The position numbers and the translations under genes were made by a program. DNA of 51,963 bases from assembly GCA_035761805.1 (NCBI GenBank), contig DASTQL010000236.1, forward strand, positions 1 to 51,963, read 5' to 3'. Below, piece after piece: positions 41,921 through 50,673 of this stretch. The DNA is from DASTQL01 sp035761805. Lineage in GTDB: Bacteria > Actinomycetota > Actinomycetes > Jiangellales > Jiangellaceae. The notes below the pieces were generated by a model that worked only from the letters and a program-made list of their open reading frames with translations, was not told the origin of the DNA and ran no database searches. Each line of letters opens with the position of its first letter. The first letter of the stretch is position 1.

Positions 41921-42580
41921 GTGACCGGCTCGGACGGGACACTCAGCGGCGTGGTGGCACTCCTGCTCGGTATCGGGCTCGGGCTCGTCGTGGCAGCGCA
42001 GCCAGGACCCGTGAGCCTGCTCCTCGTCCGGACCGCTGCCCGGGGCCGTCGCCCGGCGGGGGTCGCTCTCGGGTGCGCCGTCGCCGTGGTGGACCTGCTC
42101 TACGCCGGTCTCGGCGTCGCAGGGGTGGCGCCGTTGCTGCAGGCGGAGCCGCTGCGGCTCGGGCTGGGGTTGCTGGGCGCGGGGATGCTCCTCGTCATCG
42201 GGGGGCGGACCCTCTGGAGCGCCTGGCGGTACCGCGCGGGCCTGGAGCTGCCCTCCGAGGTCGACTCGCCGGCGCGCGCGTTCGCGACCGGCATTGCTGC
42301 CACGGCGTCCAACCCGCTGACCATCGCGTCCTGGGCCGCCCTCTTCGCCGCCGCGTCCGTGGCCGGCGCGGCGTCGACCGTCGCCGGTGCGTCCCTCCTC
42401 GTGCTCGGCGTCGGCCTCGGGTCGCTGGTCTGGTGCACGGGTCTGGCGCTCGGGGCCTCGGCCCTCGTCCGGCGCTGGGGCGACCGCTGGGTGCGCGGGC
42501 TCGAGGTGGTCGCCGGCGTCGGGCTGGTCGGCTTCGGGGCCGCTCTCGGCGTCCGCAGCCTGGGCCAGGACGCCGGCTGA
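41921..42580 (+). CDS. LysE/RhtB family exporter
   Basis: This 219-aa inner-membrane protein of the LysE/RhtB superfamily has about six helices. Helix one is GVVALLLGIGLGLVVAAQPG, with the family PGP motif (AAQPGPVSLLLVRTAARGRR), and ATGIAATASNPLTIASWAAL matches the conserved NP loop. LysE proteins export basic amino acids and related compounds; the substrate here is unknown. The GTG at 41921 follows the agmatinase stop by 15 nt; a GTG at 41951 is an alternative. The context of agmatinase and a saccharopine-dehydrogenase-like gene suggests an arginine-, lysine- or amine-related substrate. Confidence 0.88.
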   Translation: MTGSDGTLSGVVALLLGIGLGLVVAAQPGPVSLLLVRTAARGRRPAGVALGCAVAVVDLLYAGLGVAGVAPLLQAEPLRLGLGLLGAGMLLVIGGRTLWSAWRYRAGLELPSEVDSPARAFATGIAATASNPLTIASWAALFAAASVAGAASTVAGASLLVLGVGLGSLVWCTGLALGASALVRRWGDRWVRGLEVVAGVGLVGFGAALGVRSLGQDAG

Positions 42581-42595
42581 CGCCATGCCGACCCG

Positions 42596-42601
42596 TAGCC
42601 T
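42596..42601 (+). promoter_or_regulatory. candidate -10 for a leaderless transcript of the saccharopine-dehydrogenase-like gene
   Basis: TAGCCT fits TANNNT and lies eight nt before the ATG at 42610. The spacing would start the RNA at or next to the start codon, and there is no ribosome binding site, which fits leaderless initiation as known in actinobacteria. Confidence 0.4.
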
Positions 42602-42609
42602 TGCCGGCC

Positions 42610-43830
42610 ATGCGCATCCTCATGATCGGAGCCGGCGGTGTCGGCTCGGCCGCGGCCGGAATCGCCGCTCGCCGGGAGTTCTTCGAGTCCTTCGTCGTCA
42701 CCGACTACGACCTTGCCCGGGCGGGACGGGTGGTGCAGGCCCTCGGGGACGAACGCTTCCGGGCCGAGCGGATCGACGCCTCCTCGGCCGAGGCGGTCGC
42801 CGAGACCGCCCGGCGGCACCGGGCGACGCACGTCTTCAACGCCGTCGACCCGCGGTTCGTCATGCCGATCTTCGACGGCGCGATCGCCGCGGGCTCCGAC
42901 TACCTGGACATGGCGATGTCCCTGTCGCGGCCCCACCCGGACCGGCCGTACGAGCTGCCCGGCGTCAAGCTCGGTGACGAGCAGTTCGCCCAGGCGGGGG
43001 AGTGGGAGGCGGCGGGACGCCTGGCGATCGTCGGCATCGGCGTCGAGCCGGGGCTGTCCGACGTCTTCGCGCGGTACGCGGCGGACCACCTCTTCGCCGA
43101 GATCGACGAGCTCGGGACCCGTGACGGAGCCGACCTCGTGGTCGAGGGCTTCGACTTCGCCCCGTCCTTCTCCATCTGGACCACGATCGAGGAGTGCCTG
43201 AACCCCCCGGTGGTCTGGGAGAAGGGTCGCGGGTGGTTCACCACCGAGCCGTTCAGCGAGCCCGAGCTCTTCCACTTCCCCGAAGGGATCGGCCCGGTGG
43301 AGTGCGTCAACGTCGAGCACGAGGAGGTGCTCCTCATGCCCCGTTGGGTCGACGCCCGGAGGGTCACCTTCAAGTACGGCCTCGGCGACGAGTTCATCGG
43401 GGTCCTCAAGACCCTGCACAAGCTCGGGCTGGACCGCACGGACAAGGTCCGGGTCGGGGGAGCGGAGGTGTCCCCACGTGACGTCGTGGCCGCCTGCCTG
43501 CCGGACCCGGCGACCCTGGGCGACCGGATGACCGGGAGGACCTGCGCGGGGCTGTGGGTGACCGGCCACGGCAAGGACGGCCGCCCCCGCGAGGTGTACC
43601 TCTACCACGTCGTCGACAACGCCTGGTCCGTGCGCGAGTACGGCGCCCAGGCCGTGGTGTGGCAGACCGCGCTCTTCCCGGTCGTGGCCCTCGAGCTGCT
43701 CGCGGCCGGCACCTGGCGCGGGGAGGGGGTGCTCGGCCCGGAGGCCTTCGACGCCCGGCCCTTCCTGGAGCTGGTCAACGACCACGGGTCGCCGTGGGGC
43801 CTGGAGGAACGGACGCCGGCGCCGGGCTGA
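42610..43830 (+). CDS. saccharopine dehydrogenase-like oxidoreductase
   Basis: This 406-aa NAD(P)-dependent protein of the saccharopine dehydrogenase family has its Rossmann motif at residues 4-13 (LMIGAGGVGS). The C-terminal substrate domain contains VEGFDFAPSFSIWTTIEECL, WEKGRGWFTTEPF and VYLYHVVDNAWSVREYGAQA. The family includes lysine, saccharopine, carboxynorspermidine and homospermidine enzymes, so lysine degradation or a polyamine reaction are both open. The ATG at 42610 begins MRILMIGAGGVGS, a standard start. It lies in the agmatinase-LysE group and ends 15 bp from the convergent gabT. Confidence 0.86.
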   Translation: MRILMIGAGGVGSAAAGIAARREFFESFVVTDYDLARAGRVVQALGDERFRAERIDASSAEAVAETARRHRATHVFNAVDPRFVMPIFDGAIAAGSDYLDMAMSLSRPHPDRPYELPGVKLGDEQFAQAGEWEAAGRLAIVGIGVEPGLSDVFARYAADHLFAEIDELGTRDGADLVVEGFDFAPSFSIWTTIEECLNPPVVWEKGRGWFTTEPFSEPELFHFPEGIGPVECVNVEHEEVLLMPRWVDARRVTFKYGLGDEFIGVLKTLHKLGLDRTDKVRVGGAEVSPRDVVAACLPDPATLGDRMTGRTCAGLWVTGHGKDGRPREVYLYHVVDNAWSVREYGAQAVVWQTALFPVVALELLAAGTWRGEGVLGPEAFDARPFLELVNDHGSPWGLEERTPAPG

Positions 43831-43845
43831 CGGGACCGGTCGACC

Positions 43846-45198
43846 TCAGGCGTTCGCGGCGAAGGCGCCCTCGAGGATGTCCAGCCCCTCGTCGAGCAGG
43901 GTGCGGGGGATGACCAGTGGGGGAAGGAAGCGCAGCACGTTGCCGTACGTCCCGCAGGTCAGCGTCACCAGGCCCTCGCCGTGGCAGTGCTTGCTGACGG
44001 CCCCGGTCAGCCCGGCCGCCGGCTCGCCGGTCGCGGGGTCGGCCAGCTCGACGGCCAGCATCGCCCCGCGACCACGCACCTCGCGGATCGCCGGGAACCG
44101 CTCGGCCAGCGCGCGCAGGCGAGGCACCATGACGGTCTCGATCTCCCGGGCCCGGGCGGCCAGGTCGAGCGCGTCCATCGTGCGCATCGCCGCCAGGGCC
44201 GCGGCGCAGGCCACCGGATTGCCGCCGTAGGTCCCGCCGAGACCGCCCACGTGCGGGGCATCCATCACCTCGGCCCGCCCGGTGACCCCGCCCAGCGGCA
44301 GCCCACCCGCGATGCCCTTGGCGGTCGTCACGAGGTCGGGCACCACGGCCTCGTGCTCGCACGCGAAGACGTCACCGGTCCGGCAGAAGCCGGTCTGGAT
44401 CTCGTCGGCGACGAAGACGGCGCCGATCTCCCGGGCGTACGCCGCAAGGGTCGGCAGGAAGCCGGGCGCGGGCACGACGAAGCCGCCCTCGCCCTGGATC
44501 GGCTCGACGACCAGCGCCGCCACCTCGTCGGCGCCCACCTGCTTGTCGATCACCGAGATGGCCCGCTTGGCGGCCTCCTCGCCGGAAAGCCCGTCGTGCA
44601 GCGGGTAGGACATCGGCGCCCGGTAGATCTCGCCGGCGAACGGGCCGAAGCCGTGCTTGTACGGCATGTTCTTGGCGGTCATCGCCATCGTGAGGTTGGT
44701 CCGGCCGTGGTAGGCGTGGTCGAAGACGACGACCGAGTCCCGCCCGGTGTGCGAGCGGGCGATCTTCACGGCGTTCTCGACCGCCTCGGCGCCGGAGTTG
44801 AACAGCGCCGAACGCTTCTCGTGGTCGCCCGGCGTCCGGCGGTTGAGCTCCTCGCAGACGGCGACGTACCCCTCGTACGGGGTGATCATGAAGCAGGTGT
44901 GGGTGAACGCGGCCACCTGCTCCTGGACCGCGGCGACCACCTCGGGCGCGGCGTTTCCGACGCTGGTGACGGCGATGCCCGAGCCGAAGTCGATGAGTCG
45001 GTTGCCGTCCACGTCCTCCAGGACGCCTCCACCCGCCCGGGCGACGAACGCGGGGAGCATGACGCCGACCCCCCGCGCGACGGCGCCCTCGCGGCGCGCG
45101 AGCAGCGCCTGGGAGGCGGGGCCGGGGAAGGGGGGGCTCAGCCGGCGCCCCTGCGGGACTGCCGACGGGGCCGGTACGGCGGGGGTGGTGGCGGTCAT
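43846..45198 (-). CDS. gabT: 4-aminobutyrate aminotransferase
   Basis: This 450-aa class III PLP aminotransferase moves the amino group of GABA to 2-oxoglutarate, giving succinate semialdehyde. Motifs are DGNRLIDFGSGIAVTSVGNA, ALFNSGAEAVENAVKIARSH, FDHAYHGRTNLTMAMTAKNM, ALVVEPIQGEGGFV and ADEIQTGFCRTGDVFACEHE. The PLP Lys294 is in TTAKGIAGGLPLGGV. NSGAEAVENAVKIAR with EPIQGEGG is typical of GabT. The ATG at 45198 is preferred over upstream in-frame starts, and TACGCT seven nt before it suggests a leaderless transcript. It is divergent from gabD with 89 bp between them. Confidence 0.93.
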   Translation of the reverse strand: MTATTPAVPAPSAVPQGRRLSPPFPGPASQALLARREGAVARGVGVMLPAFVARAGGGVLEDVDGNRLIDFGSGIAVTSVGNAAPEVVAAVQEQVAAFTHTCFMITPYEGYVAVCEELNRRTPGDHEKRSALFNSGAEAVENAVKIARSHTGRDSVVVFDHAYHGRTNLTMAMTAKNMPYKHGFGPFAGEIYRAPMSYPLHDGLSGEEAAKRAISVIDKQVGADEVAALVVEPIQGEGGFVVPAPGFLPTLAAYAREIGAVFVADEIQTGFCRTGDVFACEHEAVVPDLVTTAKGIAGGLPLGGVTGRAEVMDAPHVGGLGGTYGGNPVACAAALAAMRTMDALDLAARAREIETVMVPRLRALAERFPAIREVRGRGAMLAVELADPATGEPAAGLTGAVSKHCHGEGLVTLTCGTYGNVLRFLPPLVIPRTLLDEGLDILEGAFAANA

Positions 45199-45205
45199 GG
45201 CCGCC

Positions 45206-45211
45206 AGCGTA
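45206..45211 (-). promoter_or_regulatory. candidate -10 for leaderless gabT
   Basis: Read on the minus strand, TACGCT fits TANNNT and lies seven nt before the gabT ATG at 45198. There is no ribosome binding site in the gap, which fits a leaderless mRNA. Confidence 0.4.
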
Positions 45212-45287
45212 GGACTAGCGTGCGGTCGTGGGCGTGGGTGCAGCCCCCCGTGCACGCCGACCGTGACCATGAAAGAGGTGAGACCGG

Positions 45288-46757
45288 ATGTCCCTGCAGT
45301 CCGACGCCGAGCGTCGCGTGGTCGACGCCGTCCCCACCCAGCTCTTCATCGGCGGGAAGTGGCGGGAGGCGGCTGCCGGCGGCACGCTGCCCGTCCACGA
45401 CCCCTCCACGGCCGAGGTCATCTGCGAGGTCGCCGATGCCACCCCCGAGGACGGTCTGGCCGCTCTGGCCGCCGCGAGTGAAGCCCGGGCCGCCTGGGCG
45501 GCGCACCCACCGCGGGAGCGTGGCGAGATCCTGCGCCGGGCGTTCGAGGCGCTGACGGACCGGCAGGACGACCTCGCGCTGCTGATGACCCTGGAGATGG
45601 GCAAGCCGGTGGCGGAGGCCAGGGGCGAGATCGCCTACGCGGCCGAGTTCTTCCGCTGGTTCTCCGAGGAGGCCTGCCGGATCGAGGGCTCCTTCAAGGT
45701 GGCCCCCAACGGGGCGTCCCGCCTGCTGACCATCCGGCAGCCGGTCGGACCCTGCGTCTTCATCACGCCGTGGAACTTCCCGATGGCCATGGGCACGCGC
45801 AAGATCGGCCCGGCCGTGGCGGCAGGGTGCACGATGGTGGTCAAGCCGGCCGCGGAGACCCCGCTGTCGATGCTCGCGCTCGCCCGTGTCCTGGAGGAGG
45901 CGGGACTGCCCCCGGGCGTGCTCAACGTGATCACGACGTCCACGTCCGGCAAGGTCATGGAGCCGGTGATCCGGGACTCGCGGACCCGCAAGCTGTCCTT
46001 CACCGGCTCGACCGAGGTGGGTCGCCGGCTGGTGGAGCAGTCCGCCGACCGGCTGCTGCGGGTGTCCATGGAGCTGGGTGGCAACGCGCCGTTCCTGGTC
46101 TTCGGCGACGCGGACCTCGACGCCGCGGTCGAGGGAGCCCTGCTGGCCAAGATGCGCAACATTGGCGAGGCGTGCACGGCGGCCAACCGGTTCCTGGTGC
46201 ACGAGTCCGTGGCCGAGGACTTCGGCGAGCGGCTCGCCGGGCGGATGGGCGCCCTGCGGGTGGGCCGCGGCACCGAGGAGGGTGTCCAGGTGGGACCGCT
46301 CATCACCCGGACGGCTCGCGAGACGGTGGACTCCCTGGTGACCGACGCCACCGACCGCGGCGCGCGGGTGCTGACAGGGGGCTCCGGGCTGGAGGGTCCT
46401 GGCTGGTTCTACCGGCCGACCGTGCTCGCCGGCGTGCCCGACGACGCCCGGTTGCTCGAAGAGGAGATCTTCGGGCCGGTAGCCCCGATCACGACCTTCG
46501 CAACGGACGAGGAGGCGCTGGCTGCGGCCAACGCCACCGAGTTCGGGCTGGTGGCCTACGCCTACACCCGCGACCTGGCCCGAGCCGTGCACGTGGCCGA
46601 GGCGCTGGAGACCGGGATGGTGGGGATCAACACCGGCATCGTCTCGAACCCCGCGGCTCCGTTCGGCGGCGTCAAGGCCTCAGGGTTCGGCCGCGAGGGC
46701 GGCCGCGAGGGCATCGAGGAATACCTGGAGGTCAAGTACGTCGGCCTCGTCGTCTGA
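45288..46757 (+). CDS. gabD: succinate-semialdehyde dehydrogenase
   Basis: This 489-aa aldehyde dehydrogenase oxidises succinate semialdehyde to succinate. It has LFIGGKWREAAAGGTLPVHD, ITPWNFPMAMGTRKIGPAVA, FTGSTEVGRRL, the Glu in MELGGNAPFLVFGDADLDAA and catalytic Cys296 in NIGEACTAANRFLVHE. NAPFLVFGDADLDAAVEGA and MVGINTGIVSNPAAPFGGVK are typical of GabD. The ATG at 45288 has AAAGAGG at 45270-45276. With divergent gabT it completes the GABA shunt arm of the polyamine pathway. It is followed by dxr after 53 bp. Confidence 0.94.
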   Translation: MSLQSDAERRVVDAVPTQLFIGGKWREAAAGGTLPVHDPSTAEVICEVADATPEDGLAALAAASEARAAWAAHPPRERGEILRRAFEALTDRQDDLALLMTLEMGKPVAEARGEIAYAAEFFRWFSEEACRIEGSFKVAPNGASRLLTIRQPVGPCVFITPWNFPMAMGTRKIGPAVAAGCTMVVKPAAETPLSMLALARVLEEAGLPPGVLNVITTSTSGKVMEPVIRDSRTRKLSFTGSTEVGRRLVEQSADRLLRVSMELGGNAPFLVFGDADLDAAVEGALLAKMRNIGEACTAANRFLVHESVAEDFGERLAGRMGALRVGRGTEEGVQVGPLITRTARETVDSLVTDATDRGARVLTGGSGLEGPGWFYRPTVLAGVPDDARLLEEEIFGPVAPITTFATDEEALAAANATEFGLVAYAYTRDLARAVHVAEALETGMVGINTGIVSNPAAPFGGVKASGFGREGGREGIEEYLEVKYVGLVV

Positions 46758-46810
46758 CCTCCGCGGGCCGGCCGGCGGGAGCCGAGCCGGGGACGGAGGA
46801 CAATGGGCGG

Positions 46811-48025
46811 GTGAGCAGTCCCCGCGGGGTCGTCGTGCTCGGGTCCACGGGCTCGATCGGGACCCAGGCGATCGACGTCGTCAGGCGCAACCCCGACCGG
46901 TTCCGGGTCGTGGGCCTGGCCGCCGGGGGGGCCGACCCGGGCGCGCTCGCGGTCCAGGCCCTGGAGCTCGCGGTCGAGGTCGTGGCCGTCGCACGGGCGT
47001 CGGCCGCCGAGGACCTGGTGCTCGCGTGCTACGCCGAGGCCCAGCGGCGGGGTTGGTCGACGGGTGACTTCCGGGTGCCCAAGGTACTGGCCGGGCCGGA
47101 CGCGGCAACCGAGCTGGCCGCCCATGACTGCGACGTGGTGCTCAACGGCATCACCGGCTCCATCGGGCTACGACCGACGCTCGCCGCACTCGCGGCGGGC
47201 CGGACGCTGGCGCTCGCCAACAAGGAGTCGCTGATCGTCGGCGGCCCGCTGGTCAGGGCGGCCGCGGCACCCGGCCAGGTGATCCCGGTCGACTCGGAGC
47301 ACTCCGCCCTCGCGCAGTGCCTGCGCGGCGGGCGGAGGGACGAGGTGGAGCGGCTGGTGCTGACGGCCAGCGGCGGGCCGTTCCGCGGCCGGACCCGTGA
47401 GGATCTCGCCGAGGTCACCCCCGAGCAGGCCCTCGCCCACCCCACCTGGGACATGGGACCCGTCGTCACGACCAACTCGGCCACCCTCGTCAACAAGGGC
47501 CTGGAGGTGATCGAGGCGCACCTGCTCTTCGACGTGCCCTACGACCGCATCGACGTCGTCGTCCACCCGCAGTCGGTGGTGCACTCGATGGTGGAGTTCA
47601 CCGACGGTTCCACGCTCGCGCAGGCCAGCCCGCCCGACATGCGGATCCCCATCGCGCTGGGCCTGGGCTGGCCGGACCGCGTCCCGGGAGCGGCGCCCGC
47701 CTGCGACTGGACCCGCGCCGCCACCTGGGAGTTCCTCCCTCTCGACGACGACGCCTTCCCCGCCGTACGGCTTGCGCGCGCAGCAGGTCGCAGGGGAGGG
47801 ACCGCCCCTGCGGTGTACAACGCCGCCAACGAGGAGTGCGTGGAGGCGTTCCTCGCGGGACGGCTGCCCTTCCTCGGGATCGTGGACACGGTCGAGGCGG
47901 TCCTGGCCGAGCACCTCGAGGACGGCCTCAGCGGGAACATCCAGGGCGTCGACGACGTCCTATCCGCGGAGGAGTGGGCGCGGCAGCGCGCCCGCGAAGT
48001 CGCAAGACGGGATGTGGGGTCCTAG
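46811..48025 (+). CDS. dxr: 1-deoxy-D-xylulose 5-phosphate reductoisomerase
   Basis: Dxr makes 2-C-methyl-D-erythritol 4-phosphate, the committed step of the MEP isoprenoid pathway. The 404-aa product has the NADPH motif LGSTGSIGTQAIDVVR, LANKESLIVGGPLV, PVDSEHSALAQCL, LTASGGPFRGRTREDL, HPTWDMGPVVTTNSATLVNK and AVYNAANEECVEAFLAG. The GTG at 46811 gives the family N-terminus. GACAAT six nt upstream may be a -10 for a leaderless transcript. It abuts the site-2 protease gene (no gap). Confidence 0.96.
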   Translation: MSSPRGVVVLGSTGSIGTQAIDVVRRNPDRFRVVGLAAGGADPGALAVQALELAVEVVAVARASAAEDLVLACYAEAQRRGWSTGDFRVPKVLAGPDAATELAAHDCDVVLNGITGSIGLRPTLAALAAGRTLALANKESLIVGGPLVRAAAAPGQVIPVDSEHSALAQCLRGGRRDEVERLVLTASGGPFRGRTREDLAEVTPEQALAHPTWDMGPVVTTNSATLVNKGLEVIEAHLLFDVPYDRIDVVVHPQSVVHSMVEFTDGSTLAQASPPDMRIPIALGLGWPDRVPGAAPACDWTRAATWEFLPLDDDAFPAVRLARAAGRRGGTAPAVYNAANEECVEAFLAGRLPFLGIVDTVEAVLAEHLEDGLSGNIQGVDDVLSAEEWARQRAREVARRDVGS

Positions 48026-49345
48026 ATGGACGGGCTGGCGCTGCTGGGCATCGTCGCCTTCGTCCTGGGGCTCATGCTCTCGATCGCGCTGCACGAGATC
48101 GGCCACCTCGTCCCCGCCAAGGCCTTCGGCGTCAAGGTGACGCAGTACATGGTGGGCTTCGGCTCCACCCTGTGGTCCACCCGCCGTGGGGAGACCGAGT
48201 ACGGGATCAAGGCGATCCCTTTCGGCGGCTACGTGCGGATGATCGGCATGTTCCCGCCCGAGCCCGGTGGCGACCCCACGCGCCTGCGGCAGGCGAGCAC
48301 CGGTCCCTTCCAGGCCCTGGTCGAGGACGCCCGTCGGCTCGCGAAGGAGGAGATCGGGCCGGGGGAGCAGGATCGCGTCTTCTACCGCAAGCCGTGGTGG
48401 CAGAAGCTGATCATCATGCTGGGCGGCCCGGCGATGAACGTCCTCATCGCCGTCGTCCTGGCCGGTGCCGTCCTCACCACGTACGGAAACCCGGCCGACC
48501 CCACACTGACACCCGCCGTGAGCGCGGTCTCCGAGTGCGTGGTACCGGTGAGCGAGGCGCCGCGGGACTGCACCGCGGAGGACTCGGCGACGCCGGCCGC
48601 AGCGGCCGGCTTCCAGGCTGGAGACGAGATCGTCGGCTTCGACGGGCGGCCCGTGCAGAGCTGGGACGAGATCTCCACGGGTATCCGCGAGCACGGGGAA
48701 GGCCCTGTGGACGTGACGGTCGTCCGGGACGGACAGGAGGTCGTCCTCACCCCCGACCTCGTGGTCACCGAGCGCCCGGCCGACCCCCTCGATCCCCAGA
48801 ACGGCCGGCTCGCGGAGGTCGGCTTCCTCGGCGTCTCTCCCACGCCGGTCGTGGAGCCCCAGCCGCCTGCTGCCGTCGCGGCCTGGATCGGCGACTTCAC
48901 CTGGCGTACGGGGCAGGCCGTGCTGGCCATCCCGGCCAAGATGGTGGGGGTCTGGCAAGCCGCGTTCGGCGGGGCCGAGCGCGACCCGATGGGACCCGTG
49001 GGCATCGTCGGTGCCGGCCGGATCGGCGGCGAGATCGCCTCGGCGGACACCGTGCCTGCCGTCGACCGGGTGGCGTTCTTCTTCCTGCTCCTCGCCAGCT
49101 TCAACATGGCCATCGCCCTGTTCAACCTCATTCCGCTGCTGCCGCTGGACGGCGGGCACGCCGCCGGGGCGATCTGGGAAGGCCTCAAGCGCGGGTACGC
49201 GAGGATCGCGCACCGTCCGGAGCCCCGGCCGGTCGACGTCGCCCGGGCACTGCCCCTGGCCTACGGGATCGCCGCGGTGCTCATCAGCATGAGCGTGCTT
49301 CTGCTCTACGCCGACATCGTCAACCCGATCCGGCTCGCCGGCTGA
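48026..49345 (+). CDS. rip1: site-2 membrane metalloprotease (RseP/Rip1 type)
   Basis: This 439-aa intramembrane zinc protease of family M50 cleaves anti-sigma factors and other membrane proteins. The HExxH motif is at residues 23-27 (LHEIGHLVPAKAFGVKVTQY), and the second zinc motif is at Asp375 (LPLDGGHAAGAI). A PDZ domain lies at about 190-260 (AAAAGFQAGDEIVGFDGRPV and onward). Four membrane helices are visible. The ATG at 48026 directly follows the dxr stop. dxr-rip1-ispG is the standard actinobacterial order, as in Mycobacterium tuberculosis Rv2870c-Rv2868c. Confidence 0.94.
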   Translation: MDGLALLGIVAFVLGLMLSIALHEIGHLVPAKAFGVKVTQYMVGFGSTLWSTRRGETEYGIKAIPFGGYVRMIGMFPPEPGGDPTRLRQASTGPFQALVEDARRLAKEEIGPGEQDRVFYRKPWWQKLIIMLGGPAMNVLIAVVLAGAVLTTYGNPADPTLTPAVSAVSECVVPVSEAPRDCTAEDSATPAAAAGFQAGDEIVGFDGRPVQSWDEISTGIREHGEGPVDVTVVRDGQEVVLTPDLVVTERPADPLDPQNGRLAEVGFLGVSPTPVVEPQPPAAVAAWIGDFTWRTGQAVLAIPAKMVGVWQAAFGGAERDPMGPVGIVGAGRIGGEIASADTVPAVDRVAFFFLLLASFNMAIALFNLIPLLPLDGGHAAGAIWEGLKRGYARIAHRPEPRPVDVARALPLAYGIAAVLISMSVLLLYADIVNPIRLAG

Positions 49346-49397
49346 CGCGCCCCCGCCCGCGAGCGCGCCAGCCCCGCCGTACCGGAGAATGGAGCCC

Positions 49398-50552
49398 ATG
49401 GACGTCGCCCTCGGAATGCCGGCCCTGCCACCGCCGGTCCTGGCCCCCCGGCGCAGGAGCCGGCAGATCAGGGTGGGCAAGGTGCTGGTCGGCGGCGATG
49501 CACCGGTCAGCGTGCAGTCGATGACGACCACGCCGACGACCGACGTCGACGCGACGCTGCAGCAGATCGCGGAACTGACGGCGTCGGGCTGCGACATCGT
49601 CCGGGTGGCGTGCCCCAGCCACGACGACGCCGAGGCGCTGCCGGCGATCGCGCGCAAGTCGCAGATTCCGGTGATCGCGGACATCCACTTCCAGCCGAAG
49701 TACGTCTTCGCCGCCATCGAAGCCGGTTGCGCCGCCGTACGCGTCAACCCGGGCAACATCCGGAAGTTCGACGACCAGGTCAAGGAGATCGCCCAGGCGG
49801 CCAAGGACCACGGCACGTCAATCCGGATCGGCGTCAACGCCGGGTCGCTGGACAAGCGCCTGCTGGACAGGTACGGCAAGCCCACGGCCGAGGCGCTCGT
49901 CGAGTCGGCCGTCTGGGAGGCCGGCCTCTTCGAGGAGCACGACTTCCACGACTTCAAGATCTCGGTGAAGCACAACGACCCGGTCGTCATGGTCCGTGCG
50001 TACGAGATGCTGGCCGAGCGCGGGGACTGGCCGCTCCACCTCGGGGTGACCGAGGCGGGTCCAGCCTTCCAGGGCACCATCAAGTCAGCCGTGGCGTTCG
50101 GGGCGTTGCTCAGCAAGGGGATCGGCGACACCATCCGGGTCTCGCTCTCCGCGCCGCCGGTCGAGGAGGTCAAGGTCGGGCAGCAGATCCTCGAGTCGCT
50201 CAACCTGCGGCCACGGCGGCTCGAGATCGTCTCCTGCCCGTCCTGCGGCCGGGCCCAGGTCGACGTCTACACGCTCGCCGACGAGGTGACCGCGGGCCTC
50301 GAGGGCATGGAGGTCCCGCTGCGCGTCGCCGTGATGGGCTGCGTGGTCAATGGTCCCGGCGAGGCCCGCGAGGCCGACCTCGGCGTGGCTTCCGGCAACG
50401 GCAAGGGTCAGATCTTCGTCAAGGGCGAGGTCATCAAGACCGTGCCCGAGTCCAAGATCGTGGAGACCCTGATCGAGGAGGCCATGCGGATCGCCGACGA
50501 GATCGGCGACGCGGGAGCCGGCTCCGGGCAGCCCACCGTCTCCGTCTCCTGA
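49398..50552 (+). CDS. ispG: 4-hydroxy-3-methylbut-2-enyl diphosphate synthase
   Basis: IspG converts MEcPP to HMBPP, a late MEP-pathway step, using a [4Fe-4S] cluster. The 384-aa product has VSVQSMTTTPTTDVDATLQQ, GCAAVRVNPGNIRKFDDQVK, and the cluster ligands in SCPSCGRAQVDVY and GCVVNGPGEAREADLG. The ATG at 49398 is chosen because GGAG at 49384-49387 gives good spacing; an ATG at 49389 adds three residues. It is the third gene of the dxr-rip1-ispG run. Confidence 0.96.
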   Translation: MDVALGMPALPPPVLAPRRRSRQIRVGKVLVGGDAPVSVQSMTTTPTTDVDATLQQIAELTASGCDIVRVACPSHDDAEALPAIARKSQIPVIADIHFQPKYVFAAIEAGCAAVRVNPGNIRKFDDQVKEIAQAAKDHGTSIRIGVNAGSLDKRLLDRYGKPTAEALVESAVWEAGLFEEHDFHDFKISVKHNDPVVMVRAYEMLAERGDWPLHLGVTEAGPAFQGTIKSAVAFGALLSKGIGDTIRVSLSAPPVEEVKVGQQILESLNLRPRRLEIVSCPSCGRAQVDVYTLADEVTAGLEGMEVPLRVAVMGCVVNGPGEAREADLGVASGNGKGQIFVKGEVIKTVPESKIVETLIEEAMRIADEIGDAGAGSGQPTVSVS

Positions 50553-50673
50553 CCTCGGCGCCGCCGGTCGGTCCTCGTCGTGCCAGGTCATCGCCAGGGT
50601 CGTGCCCCTGCGCGCGTACGCTCGGTCCCGGCGGGGTCCCCATCGGCTCGACCGCCCGGCTGGAGGAGGTGCC

